A stretch of 64,000 nt of DNA, from NCBI GenBank assembly GCA_014529385.2, contig CM043960.1:123408543-123472542 (forward strand), written 5' to 3'. Under the pieces are notes generated by a model. It was not told where the DNA came from. It searched no databases and saw only the letters and a list, made by a program, of their open reading frames with translations. This document shows, in pieces, positions 1 to 10,530 of the stretch. Source of the stretch: Adiantum capillus-veneris. Taxonomy: Eukaryota; Streptophyta; Polypodiopsida; Polypodiales; Pteridaceae. Made by a program: the position numbers and the translations under genes. Numbering within the stretch: position 1 is the first letter of the stretch; every line of letters begins with the position of its first letter.

Positions 1-840
1 TTTTGGTATCTATTTAAATATTTCTACCTATGGTGTGTTATTTATGCTATGTACATTGACTCACCATTACCATATTTTTTCTTACCATTTTGCATACTCT
101 TTATTCCATATAAAAACAATTTCATGCAAGCTTCTCTTATTTTTGGTGTAACTCCATCCCAACAAAAATCCAAAAAAAACTAGTTCTATTTATGTGTATA
201 TTTTTTCACTATTGTGATTTTTTCCTTCCTACATCTATTCCCTATTACTCTCATAAATTACACCACCAAAATTATTCATCTTTTTATGATAGACTTATAA
301 TGAGAGAGATTTATTTTGACCCCTTTATAATTTTTCCACCTATATTATTTATATTTGACATGTACATATTTTTTTAGACCCCTCAATATTTGATTTTCTT
401 AGTTGTACTATTCATTTATATGACGGTGTATACCCCCAAGCACCCCCCTTGCTTGCTTTGGTCAACCCCTCCTTGTAGATCAAGATTGAAGCTCATTGGC
501 TCCCTCTAAGCCTAGCCAATCACATGCACAATGCATTTCCAGCAACATGGCTAGTTTTTGGACAAGCGTCCTCCTTACCCCTTTGAAAGAGAGATCTTCA
601 AAATATCTAGATATTTTTTGAAATTGAACTAGAAGCTCATTGGATCCCTCTTTAGCCCAGCCAATAGGATTCAAGCACACCATGTGGCTAAGCATAGGCA
701 GAGCTTGACATGTGTCTATGTCTCACTTGAGAAAGGGGGTGCCCTTTGGGTGAGTGAGAGGTTAAGTCAAATATTCCCCTAGCTTTGGGGCTTTCCCCCT
801 CCACCCCTCAAGCACCTTACCCCCCCATGCATGGGAAGCT

Positions 841-985
841 TCTCAAGCACCTTACTCATTAAGCATGACAAGCACCTCAAGCACAAAAAGCACCTCAAGC
901 ACGACAAGCACCTCAAGCAGCTTAGTCAGCAAGCATGACAAGCACCTCAAGCACCTTAGTCAGCAAATACAACAAGAACCTCAAT
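841..985. repeat. Short tandem repeat, AAGCACCTCAAGCAC-like unit
   Basis: The stretch repeats AAGCACCTCAAGCAC and AAGCACCTTAGTCAGC with small variations about eight times. It is a degenerate minisatellite with no open frame of interest. Confidence 0.75.
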
Positions 986-1108
986 CTTGGGCCGGGTTCC
1001 CACCTCAAGGACATCCCTAGCTTTTGCCTAAGGTCTGAGGACTTTTAACACTAACCTTTGGAGGTCTTTAATGAAGGTAACCCTAAGGTTTTTAAGCTCC
1101 ATTATATG

Positions 1109-1310
1109 CACATTGCTCTTTGATAGACTATCTCCCTTTGGATCCCTAATGAGATGTAACCATCTCTCCTCTTGGTCCCATGCTGAGATAAGTTTAGAAG
1201 CACTTATTACACATTGCTCTTTTGTAGACAATCTCCGTTTGGACCCATATTGAGATGCAACCATCTCTCTTTTTGGTCCCCTGCTGAAATAGGTCTAGAA
1301 GCAATATATC
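1109..1310. repeat. Tandem duplication, period about 101 bp
   Basis: Two adjacent diverged copies start with CACATTGCTCTT at 1109 and 1210. Each continues through AGACTATCTCC or AGACAATCTCC, then AACCATCTCTC and TTGGTCCC, and ends near TAGAAGCA. There is no coding content. Confidence 0.75.
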
Positions 1311-1963
1311 TATTCTAACTCTTGTTCCAGTTTATTCTCCCACATTAAATGATGAGTGCAATATGAAAAAACCATTTGGGTTAGCTAGATATTAGATTTT
1401 ATCACATTAACCCTCTCTTGAAATCATAGTCGTCCTCGACTATGAGGTAGAGAAGATAAAGCCTAGTGATTAGTCCATGTTTCTTAGTGGGTAGAGGATC
1501 CCTTTTTACCCTACGACATCATTCAAGAATGGATGAATAATTCATTTTGTGCTTGGGAGACTTAGCTGCCACAAGCATGTCTGATCTTGAGTCTATCATA
1601 TTTCCAAATTAGAGTGACAAATTCTACTGTGTCTTTGAGAGATGTACTCATCACAAACATGATTCTAAGCATGCATACTATTTAAATTTGTGCACGGTAA
1701 AAAGAGAACCACTCTTATAAAACATTGTTCATTTAAAATGCATTTTCATTTTCTTACTCTGTTGTAGTAGGCATTGGCAAGGTTTATATTATCCTTAAGC
1801 TAGGCTCATTGCATCCAACTAGCATCTTAAAAGGATAATTCTTAAACTTAGCAAGATATCATTGGATAATCTTACCATTTCTTAATACCTTGTCTTCATG
1901 TCGTACGATAGACTCAGATTAAAGTACCTCTCCTTGCCCTTCAGTTTTTGGAGGGTCTGGTAC

Positions 1964-4011
1964 TGTCGTGGGATTTGTATTCGAAAGGTGAGTCGGGAAG
2001 TCACCGGGCCCCTGGCTGCGAGAGGTGCGAGTAAAAGAGTTGCAGCAGACACAATTAACGGGAACAGAGCTTAGAACAGATAGTTTACCTTAAACCAAAT
2101 AATCAACGACATCCCTGTTTTAATCAAATATTAATGGACGAGTTTATGCTCCTTACAAGGATTGTCCTGGTTTAATCCAGGTGCTAATCAAGAAAATAAA
2201 AAATGGAATTGCCTTGTACTACCTTCAGCTTCTTCCCGCCATGGCTTAGGAGCTTCAACTTCCAAAGGCCTTGGATGGTCCGATCCGGTTTAAGGTTACC
2301 GGCTTAATTTTGGGTTTGAACGGGCTTGGAGATTATGGCTTAGACAGCTTAAGATTATGGTTATAAAGGCTAATTTTTGCTTAATGAGACTGGGGATTTG
2401 GCTTAGGTAATGAGAGATTAGAGACTATGTTTTGGCTAATAAGAGATTAGAGAGCTTAATGAAATCAAGAGCTTTTCTTGGCTTGTCTTAAGCGGTCTTA
2501 TGATAATCCGGCTTAGACTTGGGTAATGAGATTAGAGCTTCGGAAAGCTTGGCTTAAGAGAGATTATGGCCTCTTAGCTTCCTTCCCGGGGGAGAGAGCT
2601 CAATGAGAAGAGGAGACCATTCCAAAAAAAAATGAGAGAGTGTTTCAAAGAGATCCGCCTCCTTTCTTTTATATGTTGCATGGGCTTTTGCCTTGCTAAA
2701 AATGTCCTACCCATTAGCAATGTCGCTAATGGGTAGCCACCCTATGACGTGGCAAGCGGGGTTTTGACTTGCACGAAAAGCGTCGCGAGTGGAACCATAA
2801 GGGAGCGTGCCAGCAAGACTAGCATTTTTCGTTTCATCGGTGGCTTCATCTGAGCCTGCTACTGCCAGCGCGAGATGCTTTACCTCCCATGCGCCCTCGC
2901 TGGCTTCCCTCACCATCTCCTTCTTCTTCTTTTAATTGGCTTCACACCCTTTGCAATTAGGGTGGACCCTTTTTTTAGTTGTGGGCGGCCTTTGGATGGC
3001 CCATCCCCTTTTAATATTGGGCAGGTGGCCTCCCTTTGGTTGCCTTTGGGCGGCCATAGGTTGAGGCCCCTTAGATAAATTTAGAAGGGCATCACATTTG
3101 GTAAACATTTCGCCCATGGCCCTTGGCTGGCCAGAGTTTAGTGGGCAGCCCTTGGCTTCTTTAAGGGCACCACATCTGGTATACATATCGACCAAAGCAA
3201 AGCCTCGCACGACTTCATTTTCCAACATTCCCAGCTAGCAATATCACCTTGACTTCTTTTGCCCACTCTAGTGCTTTCAATGTCACGATTTCAAGATGCA
3301 AGTATAAGTGTCCTTCAAGGAAAAATGCTTTCGTATCGGCCACATTTGGCATACATATCGGCACTACACTGTATTAAGCCTGTATACTGGCCAACTCGAA
3401 AATACACTGCTAGTGGAGACGGCCTTCAGTTGCCGCCAATTCTACTTTGACGGCTCCATTTCCCAGAATCTATCTAAAGCTCAAAAATTACCAGATGAAC
3501 TTGACTGATCAAGGCGACTAGGGCGGTTCGGAACCGGCCCCTGATGATACTTAAACTGGCAATATTTTGCCAACCGAAACCTCGATTGACAAACTAAAAA
3601 GACCGACATGCTCCTAAAAGTGAGCACTTTGGACCCATGCATTCCTATCATCTTTGACCTTTTATCAGCAGGTGCTCAATCCAGTACGGATCTGCTACTG
3701 ACTCAACTTAAAACTGTCATAACTTCTTACCCGTAGCTTTGATTGATGAGCCATAAAGATAGGCATGTGGAGCCCTTCAAGAACTTCAACTTTTCTTAAT
3801 AAAATCCCAGCTATGACCACTTCAAGCATACTCACTGTTTAGCATTACCAAGAAATATTTTGGCCCTTAGAGCCACATCTGGCACACTTTTAGCTTAAAA
3901 ATTGGCTTGTTAGCAAGCCATTATAAATGTTGAATAATCATGTAGGATTCAAATACGCATGATTGGCATCCTTTGCTCATTTTCTTGTCATGGAAGCAAA
4001 GCGGCACGACA
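1964..4011 (-). repeat. GypA 3' LTR (about 2.05 kb)
   Basis: On the plus strand it starts TGTCGTGGGA and ends CGACA at 4007-4011, so the element strand also reads TGTCG...CGACA. Positions 1964-2214 match the truncated 5' LTR at 9787-10039 with scattered substitutions. A TATA-like box (ATATAAAAG on the minus strand) lies around 2660-2680. It precedes AAAGGAGG, as in the GagN LTR. The GGCCGCCC-type words seen in the GagN LTR are also present near 2980-3055. Confidence 0.8.
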
Positions 4012-4040
4012 TCCACCCCCTCTGAACCTGCACAACCTCC
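4012..4040 (-). other. GypA polypurine tract
   Basis: Directly upstream of the 3' LTR on the element strand lies CAGAGGGGGTGGA, a typical plus-strand primer. About 28 of the 29 bases match the stretch directly before the GagN 3' LTR (42771-42799). Similarity continues a little further upstream through GGCACA.ACCGGAGG. Confidence 0.8.
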
Positions 4041-4120
4041 GGTCTGTGCCAATTGCACTTAATCAGCTTCATTAAAATCATCATCAGACATATCATCTGA
4101 TGTATGCATAACATGATCCT

Positions 4121-5160
4121 CTAGAGGTGGATCTGAATGGGAATCTTCAAGAATATCTTGATCCATTTTCCCGCAATAGGAACCTTGAGCATAGTGCCAT
4201 CTAATTCACATAATTGATATGTCGCATTATCAAAAACATGTAGCACCACATATGGTCCAAACCACCATTTAACCATTTTCCACATAGCAGTATATTGGTT
4301 CTCCAAGCTACTCTCATGGACAAGTACCCAGTCACCATCTTTGATAGCATGTAGCCATAGTCTGTGCTTTCCATCAAATGTTGCCTTATTCTTCAATCTT
4401 GCCTCCTTAAGATTATGTTTAACGTGCTCAATATCCTCTTGACGCCTCTCAAGCTGGCTAATACGTAGAGCAAGCAAATCTTCAGTAGACATACCTTCTT
4501 CCCATGGCATTATGGTCCAAGCCATAACTGCTTCCTCTATAGGCATAATGGGTTTTTGCCCATGCATCAATTCAAACGGCATAAATCCTGTAACAGAATT
4601 GTGTGTAGTGCGATCGGCCCATAAAGCAAATGGAAAGAGTTTAGGCCAATCACCAATATGTCCTTCACACGCCTTCGCTAAAGCTTTAACAATAGGCGGA
4701 TGTCCTCTTTCACTTTTCCCGTTACCTTCTGGATTATATGTTGTAGTGAGAGCGAGTTTAATGCCCATACGAGCAAAAAACTCTCGAGTTTCATCTGCAT
4801 CCAGCCCCCCTCTATCTGTAGTAATCCTGCCCAACACATTCATACCTGGAGATAACATCCTCAAGCAAGAACTTGCATACTGAACTGGTAGCTTTGGTAC
4901 GTAAAGCTCTTCCTTCAACCTGATTAGTAAGATCTTCTCTAGCAAGAACAATATACCTCATCTGCCACAATCCTACTGGCATTGTAATAAGGTCCACCAC
5001 CCACTTGTAGTGCATAGCTAGTGGATAGGTGGGATGCAATCCATCTCTATGTCACACATTAGAGTACCGTTGACATATTAAGCATGTTTCCACAAATTGA
5101 ACCACATCTTTGTACATACCTTTCCACCAATACTAGTCTTTAATCTTGACAAAGGTTGCC
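4121..5160 (-). pseudogene. GypA integrase
   Basis: This is the C-terminal part of pol, which catalyses insertion of element cDNA. A zinc-binding remnant (TCLICQR) lies near 5080-5100. WVVDLITMP near 4990 supplies the first catalytic Asp, TTDRGG near 4825 the second, and NGKSERG near 4730 the Glu. A C-terminal segment of about 150 residues follows, containing WWFGPY and a GKW motif. Two overlapping frames (5039-4812 and 4951-4121) are needed, so a frameshift lies near 4830-4950. A stop also separates the zinc finger from the core. I see no chromodomain. Clearly a Ty3-type integrase, non-functional as read. Confidence 0.75.
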
Positions 5161-5276
5161 CAGACTCCTCTGTGTCCAGCCCATAGACTTTCATGAAAAT
5201 CTTTCATCACTTGCTGTTGAGTTGCTTTATCACAAATAATCCGTTGTGGTACCCCTCCCGGGCGCTTCGGTTGCTT

Positions 5277-5549
5277 CTATAAATGTCCATCTTTTAGGAA
5301 ATAGCCATAGGCCTTTTTCCTGATCCTCTTGTAATCTTTGTCACTCCACCCTTCTTGTCTTGTGAGAGTACTTAGGTAGCCGCCAATCATAATCCACTCT
5401 CCGTCAAAAAACTCTTCCGAAAATACTTCAAAAACATGAGCAATATTACCACAATTGGCATGTAGATAAGAGGACGTGTAGAACTTCAAGCCAACATCAT
5501 CACATATGGTCATCATATCTTCTTCATCTTCAAACCTGCAATATAACAA
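5277..5549 (-). pseudogene. GypA pol fragment between RNase H and integrase
   Basis: A 90-codon frame includes MTICDDVGLKFYTSSYL and ends LKDGHL, followed in the next frame by a basic segment. It lies where the spacer and N-terminal integrase region of pol should be, but no catalytic motif is visible. I treat it as a piece of the same broken pol gene. The family assignment rests on position only. Confidence 0.45.
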
Positions 5550-5694
5550 AATCTAGGGTTAAGAGACTTAATATAGGCTATCCATCGTAACATGGCAATG
5601 TGGAGAGTAGAGCAGTTTGCAATCATCCCTATTAGTGGCAAACAATCTGTCTCTACCATGGCAGAAGTTCCAATAAAGTATTATTTATCAGTCC

Positions 5695-6910
5695 TTAGAG
5701 CAGTAGCAACGCCCCAAAGTTCCCTCTTAACCTGTGGATAACCTTGTTGACGAGCATGAGGACCTTGGCTCCAAATCTCACTGCATACATGTGTCCTTCT
5801 ATAGCATATGGACCTATAGCCCATCCAATAACTAGCCTTTTGCATTTATAGTCGACTTTCCTCAAGGTCGGAGCCTCAAGAAGCGTCTTCTTTAATTTTC
5901 TGATTGCTTGTGTGTGAACTTCTTCCCAAACAAACATTTTCCCTTTCCGTAACAATTGATACAGCACCTCTACAACATGAGCAAAGTGTGGTAGCCAAAT
6001 ACGATAGAACACACACGCACCCAAGAATTGACGAGCTTCAGTAACCGAAGAGCATGTATCCTTCATCTTTTGGATAGCTTCCACTTTTGCTGGACTTGGC
6101 CTTCTACCTTTAGAACTGCACATATGTCCCACATTTAAGACCACCTTAGCACCAAAAGTTGAATTTTGACCTGAAAGTGTTAGGTTAACTTCTTCAAGCC
6201 TCGATAAAATAGCATTACAGTCAACAATATGTTGAGCAACAAACTGTCGGCACCCTTTCTGATCTTTTGCTTCATCTTTTGAGCCTTCTTCACAGCCCTT
6301 AATTGGTAGATCATCAATGAAAGGCATAGTAACATGTGGGATAAATTCCCTTAATACCTTATTCATGATGCTCATCATATGAGCTACAGAATTAGTAGCA
6401 CCCTGTGGCAGAGTGCACATACTTACCAAACCAAGAGGAGTACGCATTGTAGTAAGATCCCTGCTCTCCAAAGCTAACTGGAATTGATCATATCCTGAAT
6501 AAATATCACCCATGGAGTAAATATATCTACCTGCAAAGGCCTCAACAAATTCATCCACAATTGGGCCAGTACCCACATTGCGGATTGTTACTTTATTAAC
6601 CGGTTGCATATCCTGAATGAACCTTAATGTACCATTTTTTTTTGGAATCCAAAATTCCCATTTAAATCTTTTCATTAAGCAAATGGATAAGCTTCAGCAA
6701 GTGAGATTTAGGAACTGGAATAGGACGTAAGCTCCATGGCATGTAAGGAACAGTGAAAATAACCATAGGTGAAACAACACTTGGATCCACACATCCAATC
6801 TCACTTGGCTCAAAAGTGAAAGATTTACCATGTTTTTCGAGCATACCTTGAAAACACTTGATCTCCTCTTCATTGAGGAAACCATCTTCTCCAACCTTCA
6901 GCTGCTGCAA
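5695..6910 (-). pseudogene. GypA reverse transcriptase and RNase H
   Basis: Copies element RNA into DNA. The 326-codon main frame (6675-5695) opens with WIPKKNGTLRFIQDMQPVN. It continues with a GYDQFQL segment, TPLGLVSMCTLPQGATNSV and the active-site FIDD (variant of YXDD) near 6310. The thumb and the RNase H-like region (LRKGKMFVWEE, then LVIGWAIGPYAIEG) follow. The preceding frame (6910-6662) holds the RT N-terminus, including WSLRPIPVP, and overlaps in another frame, so a frameshift separates them near 6665. The PQGATNSV type of RT differs from that of GypT, so the two gypsy elements are distinct lineages. Confidence 0.8.
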
Positions 6911-7370
6911 TGTCTCCTTAGTAAATCACTTCCTTCTGGTAGCGATGTAGCCGCTGACCTCACTTTCTTTGCAACAGTCTTGTATTTTGTCTCTACCTGT
7001 GCTTCACCTGAATCATCCTCAATATGCATAAGTGCTTCATATATACCTAACTCATCATACATGTCCATCGAGTGGACCTTAACCACTTCAGTTCCAGTTT
7101 GTAAACTGTGTTGCATGATCTCCTCAAGCTCTCACATAATATCTACATGAGATACCTCTTCAAAGATCCCTGAAATCACATCATTTGATTCAAGCACATC
7201 ACATCCCTGCAATTCACTTTGGATACCTGAAACATACTGTTTTTCCCACTTTGATAAATCATTAAATTTTCTGAAAGATACTGAACCTTCAAATGTTAAC
7301 CCCAAAAACCCTGAAGAGAAAGCTTCTCTTTGTGAGAACTTCTTCTCACTTGTACCACCATAGTCCCGCT
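6898..7370 (-). pseudogene. GypA pol linker between protease and RT
   Basis: An acidic frame of about 72 codons (7116-6898) containing MYDELGIYEALMHIEDDSGE lies where the protease-RT linker should be. Frames change at both ends, so the polyprotein is broken here too. No enzymatic motif is seen. Confidence 0.4.
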
Positions 7371-8435
7371 CTATAATGGCACTCTGAGAAAATCCTGTGC
7401 AAACCTGTGTTCTCTAAACTCCTTGCATATCTTCGGCATCGGATGATCATGTAGACTATCCTTGTTCCTAGCATGATCAACACATACAATCAAGAATTGA
7501 ACTGCTTTCTTACCACCTCGGCTTTGAACCTTGGCATAGGCCGAGCCATCATCCAACACCTTGGTTTCCATTCGCACAGCCGTAATGTAGGGTTGCCCCA
7601 AAACTAATGGATAAGAGGAATGCTCCTGTATAAAGAAATTTTGCTCATCATAGACATCCCCTACAGTTACCTTAACATTGGCACATGCACCATAGAGGTC
7701 GCCTGGAAGCATGTTGGCATCTCGAATCCACCAACCATGGTCCACATCAATAGGCCATTTTCCCTTTTTGTGAAAGCTTTTTGCCACCAAATTGATCTCC
7801 GATCCATGATCTATTAGTGCTAAGACCGGTTCTTCAATGTCACCAAGCTTCACAACAGTTTTGGTTGTTGCCCTTGCCCAATGAGTCCTTGAAAAGTGAC
7901 TCCTTGGTAAACTTTCACTATCTTCATCTTCATTGAAATGAACATGTCTTACCTCTGGTACAGTTGGATTTGACACCACCACAGACCTCGACTCTTCTTC
8001 TTCTTCTTCAAGATCTGCCAAATACTCTTCATAATCATCCAAAATTTCCTCAATGTGACGAACCGCCTGGCTCTTAACTGACTCTGTCTCCTGCTCACTT
8101 GGTATCTGCTGCTTCCTTTTGATAATATCATTAATCTCCTTGTGAAACTCGCGTTTGGCAATTCCCAAAATATCACCCAATGTGAGCTCCACTTTGCTAT
8201 TTAGAATGCGCTCTTCAAAAACTTTCTTTAAATCTATAGCTAATTCAATGTCAGATTTAAGCTTATATGAGGGTCCCCTCGGTTTACCTTGTTTCTTATC
8301 CTCGGTTGCTTCCTCCATCACCACTTCAGGAGCGGGCTTAGGAGTAGGACCTTCTTCTTTTTTGCTATTGAATCTCGTTGTCCTTTTTGATGTCCCAGGA
8401 GCTTCATCATCTCTTTTCCACTTTTCCTCCATCAT
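7371..8435 (-). pseudogene. GypA retropepsin-like protease region
   Basis: 354 codons. The N-terminal 180 residues are charged, with a run of Glu (EEEEE) near residue 145. An aspartic protease fold follows: LALIDHGSEINLVA around residue 210, then YPLVLGQPYIT around residue 280. LGQPYIT corresponds to the family's ILG flap-side motif. The catalytic triplet reads Asp-His-Gly instead of the usual Asp-Ser/Thr-Gly. The protease would process the element's polyprotein. This is the longest intact piece of GypA; neighbouring gag and RT are in other frames. Confidence 0.7.
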
Positions 8436-8512
8436 AGCCTCATTACTTGAGACTTTGCAATGAATGCATACACTGAGAGGGAATCCACTGGATCAGTCCA
8501 CCCTGTGGTTTT

Positions 8513-9732
8513 TCAAATTGAATTCCCTACTTGTCGTAGCTTCCCATAAGTTACCTGCCATGTTTCTGCTGTCTTCAAAGCATAAGGCCACAATTGGCTC
8601 TTAGTACCTACACCATCATCATCACCCTTCCCCCAGACTTGCAGCCCATATGTAGCTGCTTCCACAAGAGCAAAATTATGTTGGATCTCTTCTACTATCT
8701 TTTTCATGCCGCCCCTACCGAAGTTCAGGCGGAGCATTTCACCTATTTCCCTAAGGTGAATCTTCTTGTCCTTCCAAAAAACCACGTTCCTTTTGTAAGT
8801 TTCATCAAATTCATCACATTCTTTAACATTCTTGTGGTCTTCACTATATCAGACCACATGCATCGGTCCCAGTCTTTGTATGGAGGCTACTGTCTAGGCT
8901 CAGAACTAGACCCCTTTGCAGCTAGCCCTTCAAATTTTACAGCTTTAAAATTCAAATTTAATTCTTGAATACCTTTCATCAATTTGTCAAGAGCTGGCTC
9001 CTCCACTCCGGGTATGGACGAGGATGTTTTCTGCTTAGGTTCCTCTTCCACAACATCCATGATGTCAGCCACGATCAGCTTATCGAATATCATCTCTCAT
9101 TTCACGATCATTTTTACTGCTTTAGTGACTATCTTCCAGTCGGATGTTAAGCCTAATTCTCCTGTTGAATCCTCCAGCAACTGCACTAGACTCTCTTGAA
9201 GTCGTGGATCATCCGCTTGAATGAATAGCTCAACCTTCTGATCCTTCATTGAACGTTGCTCTGTCGAGGACAGTTGCTCGAATTTCTTTTCAAATTCGCG
9301 TAATAATTCTCGTGCAGATAGATTTTTGTTCTTCTTCTGCACCCACTTCATAAAGCTTTGTCTGGTTACCCTTTGTGAATCCTCAAGAAAGTATTCCTCC
9401 TAGAGCGCCTTCTTGAAGTCCTGCCAATTCGGGCCTTGAACCACCTGAATCTCTTTTATTTGGCTCCTAAGTTCCGGCTCCGCAATTAAATGGAATCCTT
9501 CCACTACAGTCTGATCATCAATTCCATTATCTTCCATTGCCTTCTCGTAGATATTGCAAAACTTGCTAATATACCGGCCTTCAAATCGATGTAATTTCTC
9601 GGTAATTGTGTGCCGAGCTTTACGGATCCTCTCTTGCAAAATATACTGTTGTTGGACAGCCTGTTGTTGTTGCATGTATGTAGCAAACTGCTGCATCATT
9701 TGCTGCATGGCTGCCTCTTGCGGTGTCAACAT
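8513..9732 (-). pseudogene. GypA gag, interrupted
   Basis: Gag forms the particle shell. The likely start is ATG at 9732 (MLTPQEAAMQQMMQQ), 34 nt after the PBS, and is followed by a Gln-rich segment. The capsid-like part contains FEGRYISKF, YEKAMED and NWQDFKKAL. The frame continues through an in-frame TAG at 9400-9402 and a TGA at 9097. A further TAG follows at 8887, then a decayed zinc-knuckle area in shifted frames (CMWSD in one, ECDEF-like in another) and a final piece at 8785-8513. The capsid part resembles residues 60-140 of the GagN protein. Not translatable as one protein. Confidence 0.65.
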
Positions 9733-9764
9733 CTTTCTCCACAACACTGCTAACCCTAGCTCGT

Positions 9765-9782
9765 TTTGCGTCGGGCTCACCA
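9765..9782 (-). other. GypA primer-binding site (tRNA-Trp-like)
   Basis: The element strand reads TGGTGAGCCCGACGC four bases after the 5' LTR. It differs at about two positions from the GagN PBS, which matches the 3' end of plant tRNA-Trp as I remember it. Reverse transcription would start here. Confidence 0.65.
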
Positions 9783-9786
9783 GGAA

Positions 9787-10039
9787 TGTAAGGGGATTTG
9801 TATTTAAAAGGTGAGCCAAGAAGTCACCGGGCCCCTGGATGTGAGAGGTGCAAGGAAAAGAGTTGCAACAAACCCAATTAACCGGAACAAATCTTAGAAT
9901 AGACAATTTACCTTAAACCAAATAATCAACAACATCCCTGTTTTAATCAAATATTAATGGAGGAGTTTATGATCCTTACAAGGATTGTCCTACTTTAATC
10001 CAGGTGCTAATCAAGAAAATAAAAAATTGAACTGTCTTG
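9787..10039 (-). repeat. GypA 5' LTR, truncated
   Basis: Homologous to 1964-2214 in the 3' LTR, sharing for example GTCACCGGGCCCCTGG and TTAATCCAGGTGCTAATC. Matching stops after GTCTTG at 10039 and copia sequence starts at 10040. About 1.8 kb, including the promoter half of the LTR, is gone. Confidence 0.8.
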
Positions 10040-10530
10040 CTTCACATCCACATGCTTTGTCTTTGAGTGATAAACTGGACTGCGAGCCAATTGTATAGCA
10101 CTTTGACTATCACAATATAACACAGGCATCTCTTCTTTGATTCCCAAATATGTTACTAGTCGATTAAGCCAAATTGATTCTTTGCATGCCTCTGATGTTG
10201 CAACATATTCAGCCTCTGTAGTAGACCGAGTAACACAATCTTGTAATCTAGAACGCCATGATACTGCTCCACCAGCCAATGTAAAGACATACCCTCACGT
10301 AGACCTTCGTTTTTCTAAGTCACCTGCATAATCTGAGTCTGTAAAACCCTTTACACTTAGCTCCTAGCTCCCATAGCATATACGCATACTCTTTGTAGCT
10401 TTCAGGTATCTCAATATTTCTTTCACTGCCTCCCAATGTTTCTTGCCTGGGTTTGACATGTATCTACTTACTACTCCCACTGCAAATGCAATGTCTGGGC
10501 GAGTAGCAATCATTGCATACATCAAACTAC
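10040..10530 (-). pseudogene. CopC RNase H segment (left fragment)
   Basis: Two frames show the copia pol C-terminus. 10530-10364 reads SLMYAMIATRPDIAFAVG and MSNPGKKHWEAVKEILRYL. 10279-10040 reads RSTTEAEYVATSEACKE and CDSQSAIQLARSPVYHSKTKHVDVK, the conserved RNase H end with Asp in CDSQSA and Glu in TEAEY. A frame change lies around 10280-10364. The first residues continue directly from the fragment at 22863 when GypT is removed. The C-terminal residues after VDVK are lost at the junction with GypA. Confidence 0.85.
10527..10530. repeat. Target-site duplication CTAC, left copy
   Basis: CTAC precedes the GypT LTR start TGAGG at 10531; the partner copy is at 22859-22862. The preceding A would make a 5-bp ACTAC if the last A of the right LTR were counted as flank. 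The canonical TG...CA ends favour 4 bp. Confidence 0.85.

Larger units (their letters stand above)
1..1963. other. Non-coding, AT-rich then repeat-containing flank
   Basis: No convincing coding region was found. The first 480 bases are AT-rich, with short uninformative frames on both strands. From about 480 to 670 two imperfect copies of a roughly 33-base segment occur (near 490 and 631), both containing AAGCTCATTGG and AGCCAAT. Small tandem repeats follow and are listed separately. The DNA next to the GypA LTR (about 1320-1963) shows no copia sequence, so it does not look like the missing end of CopC. It may be old retroelement LTR, but I have no direct evidence for that. Confidence 0.6.
1964..10039 (-). 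mobile_element. GypA: decayed Ty3/gypsy LTR retrotransposon, 5' truncated
   Basis: Read on the minus strand, the order is truncated 5' LTR (10039-9787), primer-binding site, gag, protease, reverse transcriptase with RNase H, integrase, polypurine tract and full 3' LTR (4011-1964). The order RT before integrase places it in Ty3/gypsy. LTR ends are TGTCG...CGACA. The coding region is broken by several stops and frameshifts and cannot make a complete polyprotein. The 5' LTR is cut about 250 bp in, where it abuts copia sequence at 10039/10040, so no target duplication can be checked; the four bases left of the 3' LTR are GTAC. LTR ends, PBS and polypurine tract match those of GagN at 38154-45205. 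Confidence 0.85.

Noticed and set aside
841..985. CRISPR-like appearance of regular short repeats
   Set aside because: Units are contiguous and degenerate with no unique spacers, in a plant nuclear context.
2707..3228. Minus-strand frame resembling part of a repeat protein (ALVDMYTRCGALKEA, as in plant PPR proteins)
   Set aside because: The PPR-like words span only about 15-20 residues and lie within the GypA LTR. They may be a captured fragment, but this is too short to call a gene.
3200..3510. Overlapping short plus-strand frames near 3259-3508
   Set aside because: They lie inside the GypA 3' LTR, antisense to the element, with no recognisable protein features.
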